The position numbers and the translations under genes were made by a program. Of a stretch of DNA of 53,547 nucleotides, positions 44,200-52,618 are shown piece by piece (position 1 is the stretch's first letter; each line of letters begins with the position of its first letter). Under the pieces are notes generated by a model. It saw nothing but the letters and a program-made list of their open reading frames with translations, made no database searches and was not told where the DNA came from. Origin of the DNA: a bacterium (lineage in GTDB: Bacteria; Desulfobacterota; DSWW01); the NCBI GenBank assembly GCA_028277985.1, contig JANQFG010000032.1, positions 1-53,547 of the forward strand, in the 5' to 3' direction.

Positions 44200-45099
44200 T
44201 CAGTCCTCAAAGGAATAGCGTCGCAGAATGGGGATCTTTTCCAGATTCCGTTGGATATGTGCCACCAGGTTCCGATTCCAGGCAACATCGTGCCTGCTCT
44301 TGTGGGGTTCGTTCCGAACGATTCGGGCACAGTCCTCGAGGTAGTCACTTTCGGCCCCCACGCCGAGGCTTTCGCAGATGGCAGCCAGCTGCGACCGGGG
44401 ATCTTCGATGAAGTCCTCCAAGTGCACTGGAATTCGCTCCACATCATATTCCGAAACTGCGTCGACTCTGCTGATCAGCATCTGCAATTTGTCGCACAGC
44501 GCGAAGTATTCCCTGCTGATTCTCTCGAGAGAAAGACGGCGCCTCATGGCCCGCGTGGCGATCGTGTCATAGGGATTGCGGGTGATGTGCATCATTCGGA
44601 TCCTCGCCTGGGTCACCCCGGCGAGGGTTTCCAGCAGAGCAGGGCTGGAAGTCAACCAGGTAACGTCCCGGGCACTCTTCGATTTCTCGCCGATGACTTC
44701 GAGGGTGCCGAACCTTCCCTGCCACTGGCCGGGCACTGCATAGGAGTAACCCCCTCCACCCACCCGCCCGGTGCCGGCAGCCTGCCTGGAATTATCCAGC
44801 AGCAGGCGGAAGATCTGTGAGCGCGAGAACACGCGAGGACGCAAGTACTTCAAGGTTGCCTGCTCGTTGGCAATGATGATGTGGGGATGGGCGTCCAGCA
44901 GGGAGCCGATCAAGGTCGTGCCGCTTCTTCCGATGCCGATGAACATGACGTAGGTGTGAACAGCATCGAACGTCTCCTGCGCTTCGGTTCCCGGACCGGA
45001 GGATCTCAGGTAATCCGGTAATACGGAGGAGTATTCGATCGCATTGCGTATGATGCGGGCATTTCGTACAAAATCCCTGACTTCGTTTAACAAAGTCAC
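44200..45099 (-). CDS. PAPS-dependent sulfotransferase (1)
   Basis: The 299-aa protein starts at GTG after GAGGAGA. It has the 5'-phosphosulfate-binding loop IGIGRSGTTLIG (about 54-65) and the 3'-phosphate-binding segment HITRNPYDTIATRAM (Arg/Ser-type motif). The C-terminal part is shorter than in eukaryotic enzymes but contains RSQLAAICESLGVG. It would transfer sulfate from PAPS to a hydroxyl of a carbohydrate, lipid or peptide in the cytoplasm. It is the last gene of the glycosyltransferase/radical SAM operon and lies 9 bp after sulfotransferase 2, which differs clearly in sequence, so two different positions are probably modified. Confidence 0.82.
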   Translation of the reverse strand: MTLLNEVRDFVRNARIIRNAIEYSSVLPDYLRSSGPGTEAQETFDAVHTYVMFIGIGRSGTTLIGSLLDAHPHIIIANEQATLKYLRPRVFSRSQIFRLLLDNSRQAAGTGRVGGGGYSYAVPGQWQGRFGTLEVIGEKSKSARDVTWLTSSPALLETLAGVTQARIRMMHITRNPYDTIATRAMRRRLSLERISREYFALCDKLQMLISRVDAVSEYDVERIPVHLEDFIEDPRSQLAAICESLGVGAESDYLEDCARIVRNEPHKSRHDVAWNRNLVAHIQRNLEKIPILRRYSFED

Positions 45100-45108
45100 T
45101 CTTTCTCC

Positions 45109-46011
45109 TCAGACGAGCCAGTGGGACATATCACGCTTGATCAGAGTCTGCAGCAATTCGATATCATCGCGGTACTCGTCGATCAAGCTCTGCCGTGTTT
45201 CCGGATTCATTTCGGAGCGGACCAGATTGAACGGCTGGACCCGGGAAATGATGCGATGGCCCCATCGTTCCGGAAACCAGCTTTTCAGAGCCTCCTTGAA
45301 CGGGTGGCTGCGCGTGAGCCAGCGTTGAAGCCCTGCACTGCGCACCCGACCGGAAACATTGTGACGGGGGGATATGTCGGGGCGGAAGTCGGGATTCACA
45401 TCCAGAAAGCCGAACAGGTCGGCAAGCAACCATCGGGGCCTTTCGACGAAGTCTTCGTACAGGTAGACGCGAATGCGGGCCGCATCGAAGCGGTCGAAGT
45501 ATCGCTTCAGATGCAGGCCGTAGAAGCCACGACCTTTGTACTGGTACTGTACGTACCAGCCGTCTGCCGCCCGCTGCGGTTCCGCATCGAGGGCATCTTC
45601 AAAACTGGACAGGGGTTCGTAGCTGTCTCTCAAAAGGTGCAGAAACGCCGAGAAGGCCCGCTCCGCGGGGTGTCGGAGAATGGCCACGATCCTGGCGTCG
45701 GGAAGACGATCTGCGATCGCACCCGGCGCCCTGCGATCACCAAGGTAGATCGTCGATGCCTCTCCGATGGCCCTCTCCTCTCCTGCCTCTTCGAAAAGCT
45801 CGAGATAATCCGCCAGATCGGTGGTCGTTCCCCTGCGGATCCGCTGGTCATAGGGCCCACGGAAGTCCAGAGTGTGTCCTTCCAGCGCGAAGAACTTCGG
45901 TTCCTTGTACCGGCTCATGAAGATTTCCGGGTGCTGCTTGAGATAGTAATAGAGCGAGGTCGTTCCTGCCTTGCCGGCACCGATGATGAAGAAATTCGGC
46001 CAGGTGGTCAT
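45109..46011 (-). CDS. PAPS-dependent sulfotransferase (2)
   Basis: The 300-aa protein starts at the ATG at 46011, which overlaps the radical SAM stop by 4 bases (ATGA, 46008-46011). The 5'-phosphosulfate loop IGAGKAGTTSLYYYL (10-24), KEPKFFA and the 3'-phosphate segment AILRHPAERAFSAFLH with RDS match bacterial carbohydrate/heparan-type sulfotransferases. It has a longer C-terminal region than sulfotransferase 1. Overlap with the radical SAM gene argues that the two products act on the same molecule. Confidence 0.85.
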   Translation of the reverse strand: MTTWPNFFIIGAGKAGTTSLYYYLKQHPEIFMSRYKEPKFFALEGHTLDFRGPYDQRIRRGTTTDLADYLELFEEAGEERAIGEASTIYLGDRRAPGAIADRLPDARIVAILRHPAERAFSAFLHLLRDSYEPLSSFEDALDAEPQRAADGWYVQYQYKGRGFYGLHLKRYFDRFDAARIRVYLYEDFVERPRWLLADLFGFLDVNPDFRPDISPRHNVSGRVRSAGLQRWLTRSHPFKEALKSWFPERWGHRIISRVQPFNLVRSEMNPETRQSLIDEYRDDIELLQTLIKRDMSHWLV

Positions 46012-47396
46012 TCGCCTGCTCCCGGGATTTCCCTTCCTGCATAGGCTTCGAGGACCGGGGGATCTGTCTCCTCCAGCCATCCCCGGTCGAGAGGGTGGAT
46101 GACCTTGAACTGTTGACGTGTGTAGTGCTGGGGATCTACGACCGCCTTTCCCAGCCTGATCGGACGAATGCCTTCCACACCGAAGAGATCCGCATAGTCC
46201 GCATAGACGCCGTCGCAGATGGACCGAAGACTACAGGTCTCGCATCCGGCGACATACCGGTAACCCGTGTACTCCCGTGCGCGTACGAGAGCATCTTCCT
46301 GGTATCGCTTTTCCAGAGCAACCGTGTCTCGACTCGGGTCTCCCTCCTTGGCCCATGCCCGCTCGAGTGCCTGCTTGATCTTGTGCAGCCGGTCGCCCAG
46401 CTTCGGCCACCGCCGATCCAATCTCCGCACAGGAGCGCGCAGGGCTCCCAGGTGCAACCGTCGCCCCAGACCAAAAGGGGGAGAGAGTTCGCTGAGGGCG
46501 GTTCGCTGGGCGGGCAGGTCTGTCCAGGACCAGCTCGCATAGTCGTTTTCATGCAGATCGTAAGGCAGCTGCTTGAACCCGTATGCGTTCGGACGATGAC
46601 GTTCGGAAACCAGGCAAAGGGGCAGGTAGCGGACATTCACTTCAACGTTTTCGGCGATCAGGTAATTCAGCGCCTCTTCGAGCGGTTTCCGTATTTCATC
46701 ATAGGTGGGAACGTTTTCCACGCTCCGCTTTCCGGATTGCTGGTCATTGAAGGGATTGAAGCCGAGGAAATTCACCACGCCCGCGCCCGTGCCCGCGGTC
46801 AGCTTTGAAATGTCCAGCAACTGGGGCAGGGCAGCCCTGGACAGGACAGTGTTGAACCGGAAGGGGATGTCCGCCTCTTGCAGGTTCCTGAGAGCCTTCA
46901 TCTGCAGGACATGAGCGCCCTCCCGGCGCACGATTCGATCGTATGTACTGCCGAGGCCTTGTACACTGATGAGGAAGTCCCGGATACCCGCCTCCTTGAA
47001 TCGAACCGCCTCTTCACGGCTCGAGAGCAAGACGGCATTGGTGATCAGTGTCGGCGACAAGCCGATGAGGGCACAGAACTCCACCAGGTCATAGATATCC
47101 GGATAAAGGGTCGGCTCTCCTCCCTGAATATCAATGGAGTTGTTGCCGTAGTAGTCAACCAGGGTCCGGCAGATTGCCTTTGCTTTTTCAAGGCTCATGA
47201 AATCATGCTGCGGGTGAGCAGGGTCTTCGATTCGATCGAGGAAATAGCAGAAATGGCAACGAAGATTACATGTCAGCCCCAGCCACAGAATGCCGCGTCG
47301 GGTGAGTTTGCGGGAAAGGGTCGGCAGGTAGACCCGGCCATCCGCCCCACCATCGGGACTCGCATAGGACATCGCTTCTTCAAGAATCCTGCTCAT
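46008..47396 (-). CDS. Radical SAM protein with C-terminal cysteine motif
   Basis: The 462-aa protein binds a SAM-linked [4Fe-4S] cluster through C43-x3-C47-x2-C50 (TCNLRCHFCYF). It has GGEPTLYPD and ITNAVLLSSREEA of the radical SAM barrel. The C-terminal CETCSLRSICDGVYADY (C385, C388, C394) looks like the auxiliary-cluster end of SPASM/twitch proteins, with fewer Cys than a full SPASM domain. The middle has a positively charged insertion (RRLHLGALRAPVRRLDRRW). Related proteins modify peptides or sugars. No precursor peptide gene is visible nearby, so a non-peptide substrate is more likely. It overlaps the glycosyltransferase and sulfotransferase genes by 4 bases each. Confidence 0.85.
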   Translation of the reverse strand: MSRILEEAMSYASPDGGADGRVYLPTLSRKLTRRGILWLGLTCNLRCHFCYFLDRIEDPAHPQHDFMSLEKAKAICRTLVDYYGNNSIDIQGGEPTLYPDIYDLVEFCALIGLSPTLITNAVLLSSREEAVRFKEAGIRDFLISVQGLGSTYDRIVRREGAHVLQMKALRNLQEADIPFRFNTVLSRAALPQLLDISKLTAGTGAGVVNFLGFNPFNDQQSGKRSVENVPTYDEIRKPLEEALNYLIAENVEVNVRYLPLCLVSERHRPNAYGFKQLPYDLHENDYASWSWTDLPAQRTALSELSPPFGLGRRLHLGALRAPVRRLDRRWPKLGDRLHKIKQALERAWAKEGDPSRDTVALEKRYQEDALVRAREYTGYRYVAGCETCSLRSICDGVYADYADLFGVEGIRPIRLGKAVVDPQHYTRQQFKVIHPLDRGWLEETDPPVLEAYAGREIPGAGE

Positions 47397-48346
47397 GGTT
47401 TCAAGGTGCTCCCGTCATGGCCCGACGGGTCCGGATGGTGAGCACGGGGCCGGAGATTTCGTAAAAGGCGAAGACATATGATCTGTATGGAGCGGACAGG
47501 GGCTCTCCGGAACGCCTCGAACAGCCTCCGGGCCGCAAAGGTATAATCCTTGCGCGCGATGCCCAGCCGAGCAAACAGCAGCGCCCGGTGAACGCGAACA
47601 TGACCCTCCCGGCTGGCGCACTCCCGGCTATCTCCGAATACACGGCGCAGCACGCTCTGTTCCTCGTCAAACCACTCGCGGTGTCGGGTAACCAGTCCTC
47701 CCGGGATTTCGCGCCGGATGATCGCCGCGCCCGGAACGGGCAATAGGGTGCCGCCGCTCATCAGCAACCGCGCGTACCAGTCCAGGTCGTGGACAATGAG
47801 CAGCCCCTCATTCAGCGGGCCGACCCGGTCGAGCGCCTCCCGTCGACAGACGAAGGCCGACAGGGTGTGAACGAAACTCTCGGTCAGAAGATGGATCAGC
47901 GGGCTCGCGTATTGAAAGAGCGGTCGGAGGTCGGGCCTTCTCTGATGACCCTCTTCGTCGACTTCCGTGCAGACCGCGTAGCTTGCAGATGTCTGCGGAT
48001 GGCGGTCCAGGGTGGACACTTGCCTCTTCAGGTAATCGGGCAGCCATACGTCATCGTCATCCAGAAAGGCGATCAGTTCACCGCGGACTCGGCCCAGCGC
48101 CTGGTTTCGGGCCGCTGCAGCGCCGACGGGTCGATCATTGAACAGCACATGTACGGCAGGAATATGCGGGCAGTCCTCCCGCGGCCCGCCTTGACGGAGA
48201 TACTGTACCGTTCCGTCCGTGCTGCAGTCATCGACGATCCAGACATCAAAGTCCCGGAAAGTCTGCCCATCAACGGCGGCCAGAGCCCGACGCAGCTTTG
48301 CATTGCGGTTACGGGTCGGAATCACAACAGACACCCTGTGCCGCAT
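47393..48346 (-). CDS. Family 2 glycosyltransferase
   Basis: The 317-aa protein is a GT-A enzyme. It begins VSVVIPTRNRNAKLRRALAAVDGQTF, has the nucleotide-sugar segment VWIVDDCSTDGT, the metal-binding DDDD/DDD region (AFLDDDDVWLPDYL) and an acceptor-side HDLDWYARLL. There are no membrane spans, so it acts on cytoplasmic acceptors. Its stop overlaps the radical SAM start (47393-47396), and it is 6 bp after the flavoprotein gene. It probably adds a sugar to the molecule that is then modified by the radical SAM and sulfotransferase enzymes (inference). Confidence 0.88.
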   Translation of the reverse strand: MRHRVSVVIPTRNRNAKLRRALAAVDGQTFRDFDVWIVDDCSTDGTVQYLRQGGPREDCPHIPAVHVLFNDRPVGAAAARNQALGRVRGELIAFLDDDDVWLPDYLKRQVSTLDRHPQTSASYAVCTEVDEEGHQRRPDLRPLFQYASPLIHLLTESFVHTLSAFVCRREALDRVGPLNEGLLIVHDLDWYARLLMSGGTLLPVPGAAIIRREIPGGLVTRHREWFDEEQSVLRRVFGDSRECASREGHVRVHRALLFARLGIARKDYTFAARRLFEAFRRAPVRSIQIICLRLLRNLRPRAHHPDPSGHDGSTLKP

Positions 48347-48352
48347 GGAGGA

Positions 48353-48931
48353 TCAGCCCTTTCCCTTCTTGAGTTGTCGGGCGAGCTTCACGACGCTCCT
48401 TGCAGCCGCCCTGGCTTCCTCGAGGGCCGTGTAGATGGGCGTCATTCCGGGGCCCTCCCTCACTTCGCCGATGTCTCTTCCATACCCTGCTGCGAACCCC
48501 GCCACGACCATGCCGTGTACCGAGAAGTAGCTGTTCATCAGGCTCAACACCTGTCCGACCCCCACCCGACGGGCCGTGATGATCGGCGCCGCAACCTTGC
48601 GGGCCAGCTTCAGGTGGAAGAGACAGGCATACGTGCGGTCCATGATGATCTTCGCCTGGGCGCTCACGTTGAGCAGATACACGGGTGTCCCGAAGAGGAT
48701 GCCGTCCGCTCGCTCCATCGCCTCGTAGATGGGCTGCATGTCGTCCTGCAGCTTGCAGACCGCGGTCTCCAAGCAGGTGTCGCAGGCGTCGCAGGGCAGA
48801 ATTTTCTTGCCCGCAAAGAGGATCAACTCGGTTTCGGCTCCCATTTCGCGTGCCTGGTCGAGGGCCTCCTCCATCATGATCTCCGTATTGCCCCCCTTCC
48901 GGGGGCTGCACACGATACCCAGAATTCTCAT
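48353..48931 (-). CDS. Iron-sulfur flavoprotein (NADPH-dependent FMN reductase family)
   Basis: The 192-aa protein starts at the ATG after GAGGAGG. It begins MRILGIVCSPRKGGNTE, the FMN-binding loop of flavodoxin-like FMN reductases. A compact Cys motif, LPCDACDTCLETAVC (about 46-60), is like that of the archaeal iron-sulfur flavoprotein Isf, which has a 4Fe-4S cluster. GTPVYLLNVSAQAKIIMDR lies next to the flavin. Such proteins pass electrons to ferredoxin-like or radical SAM partners. Being the first gene of the operon, it could supply electrons to the radical SAM protein. Confidence 0.87.
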   Translation of the reverse strand: MRILGIVCSPRKGGNTEIMMEEALDQAREMGAETELILFAGKKILPCDACDTCLETAVCKLQDDMQPIYEAMERADGILFGTPVYLLNVSAQAKIIMDRTYACLFHLKLARKVAAPIITARRVGVGQVLSLMNSYFSVHGMVVAGFAAGYGRDIGEVREGPGMTPIYTALEEARAAARSVVKLARQLKKGKG

Positions 48932-48983
48932 CCGGTCCTCCTCTCTGCTCGTATCGATTCTCCAAATCGACCCCAATTCGGCC

Positions 48984-49012
48984 ATCATAGACTTCCAGCG
49001 GATCCGGTTCAA
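48984..49012 (-). promoter_or_regulatory. Sigma70-type promoter of the flavoprotein-sulfotransferase operon
   Basis: On the minus strand TTGAAC (49012-49007) and TATGAT (48989-48984) are 17 bp apart. The transcript would begin near 48977, some 46 bases before the flavoprotein ATG. The other half of this divergent gap serves the SOUL gene, where a TATAAA at 49109-49114 has no matching -35. Confidence 0.55.
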
Positions 49013-49151
49013 ACCGCCCACCTTCGGAAAAACTCCCATTTTCGCGTGCCCGGGCCCATTCAGGAGCTCGGGAGTGAATCCGGGGGCCGCCTCCCTGAAT
49101 CCACTACATATAAAGGATAGTCAGGATCATTGCACGAAAGGTGGAGTGAGC

Positions 49152-49718
49152 ATGCTGAAAGAGAACAAGAGACTTATCTTCCTACTCGTATTCGGGGTAT
49201 CCGCGATCATGGCCCTCCCAGCCCATTCTTATGAAAAGGCCTTCGAGAAGACACCGGTGGACGAAATCCAAGTCAAGACTCTCCCAACCTCTACGTACCT
49301 TGTGACACGCGGAGAGGGGAGCTATTTCGAGAAGGCAGACCCTCTGTTCATGCGTCTGTTTCAGTACATAAAGAAGCACGACGTTGCCATGACCGTCCCG
49401 GTGGAGGCGGAGATCGACGAGGCTTCCATGCGGTTCCATGTGGGTGTGTCGGACCTCCCCAAGGAACTGGGAAATGAAGGGGAGGTGCGCGTAGAAACGA
49501 TGCCGGAAAGAACGGTGATAAGTATCGGCGCGCGGGGCTCGTACAACGAGAAGAATTTCAGCCGCGCAGAGGCGGAATTGCTGGCCTGGCTGAAAGAGAA
49601 CGCCCGCTACCGTGCCAGCGGCCCCGCGTACGCGGTCTACTGGAACGGACCCTACGTGCCCGGGTTCCTCAAGCGATTCGAGGTACACATACCGGTCGCA
49701 CCTGCAGGAGGCGGTTGA
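49152..49718 (+). CDS. SOUL-type heme-binding family protein, exported
   Basis: The 188-aa protein begins at the ATG (49152); a longer upstream frame is not protein-like. It has a signal peptide (MLKENKRLIFLLVFGVSAIMALPAHS). The mature part YEKAFEKTPVDEIQVKTLPTSTYLVTRGEGSYF and AMTVPVEAEI resembles SOUL/GyrI-like domains that bind heme or small ligands. FAD or enzyme motifs are absent. It is divergent from the flavoprotein operon and followed by a large empty gap, so it appears to be a single-gene unit. A periplasmic ligand-binding role is the most that can be said. Confidence 0.75.
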   Translation: MLKENKRLIFLLVFGVSAIMALPAHSYEKAFEKTPVDEIQVKTLPTSTYLVTRGEGSYFEKADPLFMRLFQYIKKHDVAMTVPVEAEIDEASMRFHVGVSDLPKELGNEGEVRVETMPERTVISIGARGSYNEKNFSRAEAELLAWLKENARYRASGPAYAVYWNGPYVPGFLKRFEVHIPVAPAGGG

Positions 49719-50085
49719 AACGATGGGGTTCATCTGAGCACACAGAACGACATATGGGACATCTTTCTTTGTAACACACAATTCCCTTCTGTCGTACGCT
49801 GTTCCTGCCCGGAACGGAAATCCAACGAGCTGGACCATCCATGGACTCATGACCTGTCCCTGTCCCCACACCGTCCCATACCACCTAAAAAGGTGCAGGC
49901 TAAAAACAAGCTTGTGTGCCGGGAGGCCAGCAATGCGGTGTGATGTTCGAAGCAGACCCAACCACAGCTATTGAGATGAGTAGCGAACATAAGGACAATA
50001 CTGCGAAATAGTCTCCATCTTTTCTTTGCAGCGGGTGTGTGTCTCGGCCGTGCTGGAGGAAATCCGAAGAGGGGGGAGATCAATC
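49719..50085. other. Empty gap between SOUL gene and acyl-CoA ligase remnant
   Basis: There are 367 bases without a credible gene on either strand. One small CACCT-AAAA-AGGTG hairpin lies near 49885. Possibly decayed coding sequence of the ligase neighbourhood; no tRNA-like clover, inverted repeat or transposase motif is visible. Confidence 0.5.
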
Positions 50086-50814
50086 GTGCCCGACAGAGAA
50101 CTCCTTGAACAGAACATGTTGAGGCGACAGGCGGTCGGTGATTACCTGCACCGGAACGCAGCAAGAATCCCTGACAAGACGGCATTCGTCTTTCAAGAGA
50201 AGAGGTTCTCTTACAGGGAATTCGACGCCGCCGTCAACAGGGCTGCGCACGCCCTTTCCTCCCTCGGTCTGGGCAAGGGAGACGTGCTGGCCATCATGTC
50301 CCAGAATTGCCATCAGATGGCCATCTTCATGTGGGCCTGCTTCAAGACCGGGGTCTGGTATTCCCCGATCAACTACCTGCTGCGCAACGAAGAAATCATC
50401 TATCAGATCAACCATTCAGAAGCCAAAGCGTTCTTTGTGGAGAGCGCCCTCGTAGACGAAGTCACCCGGGTTATGGGAAGGCTTCCGACAGTGGAACAGT
50501 ACGGCCTTATCACCTGTCTCGAGGTGGAGGAGGTCTTGAATCGCCACCAGGATGTGGAAATCAGCGCCGTCTTCTCTGCGCCGCACCCCTATTGGGTTGA
50601 AGGAGTTGCAGCAGTCGTTGTCCCCCGGAAGGATTCTCTGGATGCTGAAGGAATAGCGGAATATGCGAAGAAGAACCTGGCCGGATACAAGCTTCCCAAG
50701 AAGATCGTCATGTTGAAATCGAGTGACCTTCCCGTCAGCCCAACGGGCAAGATCCTCAAGCGGGAGCTGCGGGAGAGATACAAAGACATTTGCGAAGGAG
50801 AGAAGGGAAAATAG
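50086..50814 (+). pseudogene. AMP-dependent acyl-CoA ligase with internal deletion
   Basis: The 242-residue product starts at GTG after GGGGAG. The first 140 or so residues are an intact N-terminal acyl-CoA synthetase part (ILRRQAVGDYLHRNAARIPDKTAFVFQEKRFSYREF and SQNCHQMAIFMWACFKTGVWYSPINYLLRNEEI). After GRLPTVEQYGLIT the text jumps to LEVEEVLNRHQDVEISAVFSAP, the start of the C-terminal subdomain (usually GGENVxSxEVE), continuing to SPTGKILKRELRERY. The whole core with the SGTTGxPK P-loop, the GY motif and the TGD motif, some 250-270 residues of the normal 510-520, is missing with frame preserved. It cannot make acyl-adenylate. Call: in-frame deletion remnant, possibly expressed. Confidence 0.85.
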
Positions 50815-50869
50815 GCTGCCCGGTGCGAACTCCCAATCAATGGGGGTGCTGCCGGGTCCGCCCATCAAG

Positions 50870-51673
50870 TCATTTTCTTCTTTCGAGCCAGGCTCTGCGC
50901 TCCTCCAGAGGAAGGCTCAGGTATTCTCCAACGACTTGGGCCGCATCCTCCGCGACCATTACATCCAGAAAGGCCGCGTTCTCGATCGCCAGGCCCCCGT
51001 CGATGTGGGTCTCGGAGCCTTCGTAGACAACCCGCTTGGCCCGGGCGAGGCCCGTGGCCGGCAGTGCGGCCAGTTCCCGGGCGATCTCTTTGGCCCGGGC
51101 AAGAGCGTCGTCAGCCAGATCACTGATGATTCCGAGAGAGAGCGCCTCTTCCGGAGGGACGACCCTTCCTCGAAGGATGAACTCCATGGCCTTGGCAACC
51201 CCGATCAGTCGAGGGAGCCGCTGGGTCCCGCCACCACCAGGAATCAACCCCAAACGCGTTTCCGGAAGCCCGTAACGGTAATCGCCACGTTCTCCGATCC
51301 GGATGTCACAGGCAAGGCAGAACTCGAACCCGCCCCCCATGGCATCCCCGTTCATGGCCACGATCACCGGCTTCGGCAGTTGCTGAAGGCATCTGAGCAT
51401 ACCGCTGTATTCCGGGATAGGAGAGAGGCCCAGCACCCGGCAGTTCTGAATATGGGCCGGGTCCAGGGTGGTGAGCTCTTCGCCGTAATAGTGGGTGATG
51501 AATTTCCCCTTTACCCCACCGTTGATGACGACGGCTCGAATCTCCGGAGCCTTCCAGGATTCGATCAGATCCATCATTTCCTGCGTTCCCTGGGCACCGA
51601 TGTAGTTCATCGGTGGAAAGGAGTAGGTAGCAACACAGACTCCACCTTCTACTTCGGTTGTCCACAGGCTCAT
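50870..51673 (-). CDS. Enoyl-CoA hydratase (paralogue B)
   Basis: The 267-aa crotonase-fold protein has both catalytic glutamates, E117 (MGGGFEFCL) and E138 (GLPETRLG), and the same unusual KFITHYYGEELTTLDPAH segment as the protein encoded at 18408-19220. By hand count the first 100 residues are about 80% identical. The upstream neighbour is an SDR (22-bp gap) and then an OYE/TMADH-like reductase, so this is a partial duplicate of the OYE-plus-hydratase arrangement seen in the long block. The ATG follows GAGGAAGGG. It converges on the ligase remnant. Confidence 0.87.
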   Translation of the reverse strand: MSLWTTEVEGGVCVATYSFPPMNYIGAQGTQEMMDLIESWKAPEIRAVVINGGVKGKFITHYYGEELTTLDPAHIQNCRVLGLSPIPEYSGMLRCLQQLPKPVIVAMNGDAMGGGFEFCLACDIRIGERGDYRYGLPETRLGLIPGGGGTQRLPRLIGVAKAMEFILRGRVVPPEEALSLGIISDLADDALARAKEIARELAALPATGLARAKRVVYEGSETHIDGGLAIENAAFLDVMVAEDAAQVVGEYLSLPLEERRAWLERRK

Positions 51674-51695
51674 GATTTCCCTTCCTCTCTCGGTC

Positions 51696-52451
51696 TCACT
51701 CCGGAACCGGAATCGTGCTGATCGACATGCCGCCGTCGATGACTATGCTCTCGCCGTAGCAATAGGTCCCCTCAACGAGTAGCCAATAGACCAGGCTCGC
51801 GATCTCCTCGGGGCTCCCGATTCGCCGCGCCGGGATCTTGGTGGATGTCATGTACTCTTCAGCGACACCGTAGTGCTCATCATACATATCGGTTCGGATA
51901 AGTCCCGGGCAAATGGCGTTCACACGAACATTCTGTACGGCACCGTCTATGGCGTGCCCCTTCACCATGCCGAGCACGGCGTGCTTGGATGCCGCGTAGT
52001 CAGAGGCGCCTGGAAAAGCACGAATACCCGATATGGAGGCGTTGTACACGATCGAGCCACCACCGTTCCCGGCCATGTGCTGGACAGCGAGCTTGGTGCA
52101 GTACCACTGGCCGATGACGTTCACCTTCAGGATCCGTTCCCAGTCCTCCCAGGTCTGCTCGGTCAGCATCCTCTGGCCCAGGAAAACGCCCGCGTTGTTG
52201 CAGAGATAGTCGAGTTTCTTGAAACGCGCGAGAAAATCCGCAAAGGCCCGGTCAATCTCCCCCTGTTCCGCCAGATCCATCTTGAGCGCCATCGCTTGCC
52301 GCCCGGTTTCCTCGAGCTCCTTCAGTGTAGCTTGAGCCGCCTCCTCGTTGCTCGTATAGGTGATTCCGACGTCGTGGCCTTCTTTGGCGAACTTCAACGC
52401 CACCGCCTTCCCCATACCGCGGCTTCCACCCGTGATCAGAACGTTGCCCAT
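51696..52451 (-). CDS. Short-chain dehydrogenase/reductase
   Basis: The 251-aa classical SDR has ITGGSRGMGKAVALKFA, CNNAGVFLGQ, catalytic residues in NASISGIRAFPGASDYAASKH (S and YxxxK), and a C-terminal GTYCYGESIVIDGGMSIST. The second strand ends ITYTSNEEA without Asp, suggesting NADP(H). It has a strong AAGGAGGG site. It sits between the OYE-like reductase and the hydratase, so it probably handles a hydroxy or keto intermediate of the same small pathway. Confidence 0.87.
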   Translation of the reverse strand: MGNVLITGGSRGMGKAVALKFAKEGHDVGITYTSNEEAAQATLKELEETGRQAMALKMDLAEQGEIDRAFADFLARFKKLDYLCNNAGVFLGQRMLTEQTWEDWERILKVNVIGQWYCTKLAVQHMAGNGGGSIVYNASISGIRAFPGASDYAASKHAVLGMVKGHAIDGAVQNVRVNAICPGLIRTDMYDEHYGVAEEYMTSTKIPARRIGSPEEIASLVYWLLVEGTYCYGESIVIDGGMSISTIPVPE

Positions 52452-52508
52452 GTGCCCTCCTTTTCGTCCTCAGGGGTCCTATCGTCCTCAGTCCTCAGGG
52501 GTTCCTCA

Positions 52509-52573
52509 GGGGTCAGGCCGTAACTATCAACCTTAGGGGGGCTCCCTAAGGTTGATAGTTACGGCCTGACCCC
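52509..52573. repeat. Perfect 30-bp inverted repeat, second GGGGTCAGG palindrome
   Basis: Positions 52509-52538 are exactly complementary to 52544-52573 with a 5-base spacer. The outer ten bases GGGGTCAGGC match the 6219 element apart from one C/T change. The inner sequences differ, which fits a family with conserved ends and variable stems. It lies between the SDR gene and the flavoprotein gene at 52619. Direct CTCAGGGGTC repeats precede it (52479-52508). Confidence 0.9.
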
Positions 52574-52593
52574 ATTCACCGCCCAACCCCTGG

Positions 52594-52613
52594 ATTCCCG
52601 CCTGCGCGGGAAT
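52594..52613. repeat. ATTCCC-N8-GGGAAT dyad (dRS3-like form)
   Basis: ATTCCC (52594-52599) and GGGAAT (52608-52613) flank eight bases, with a GC-rich extension of the stem. The form matches the Neisseria dRS3 consensus, but this short dyad is common as a REP-like element in many proteobacteria, so no specific origin is implied. It ends 5 bp after the stop of the flavoprotein gene (52619) on the minus strand. Confidence 0.6.
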
Positions 52614-52618
52614 GACGG

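Noticed and set aside
46008..47396. RiPP maturase with precursor peptide
   Set aside because: No small gene with a leader/core pattern or good ribosome site is visible within the operon or its flanks; the neighbours are glycosyl- and sulfotransferases.
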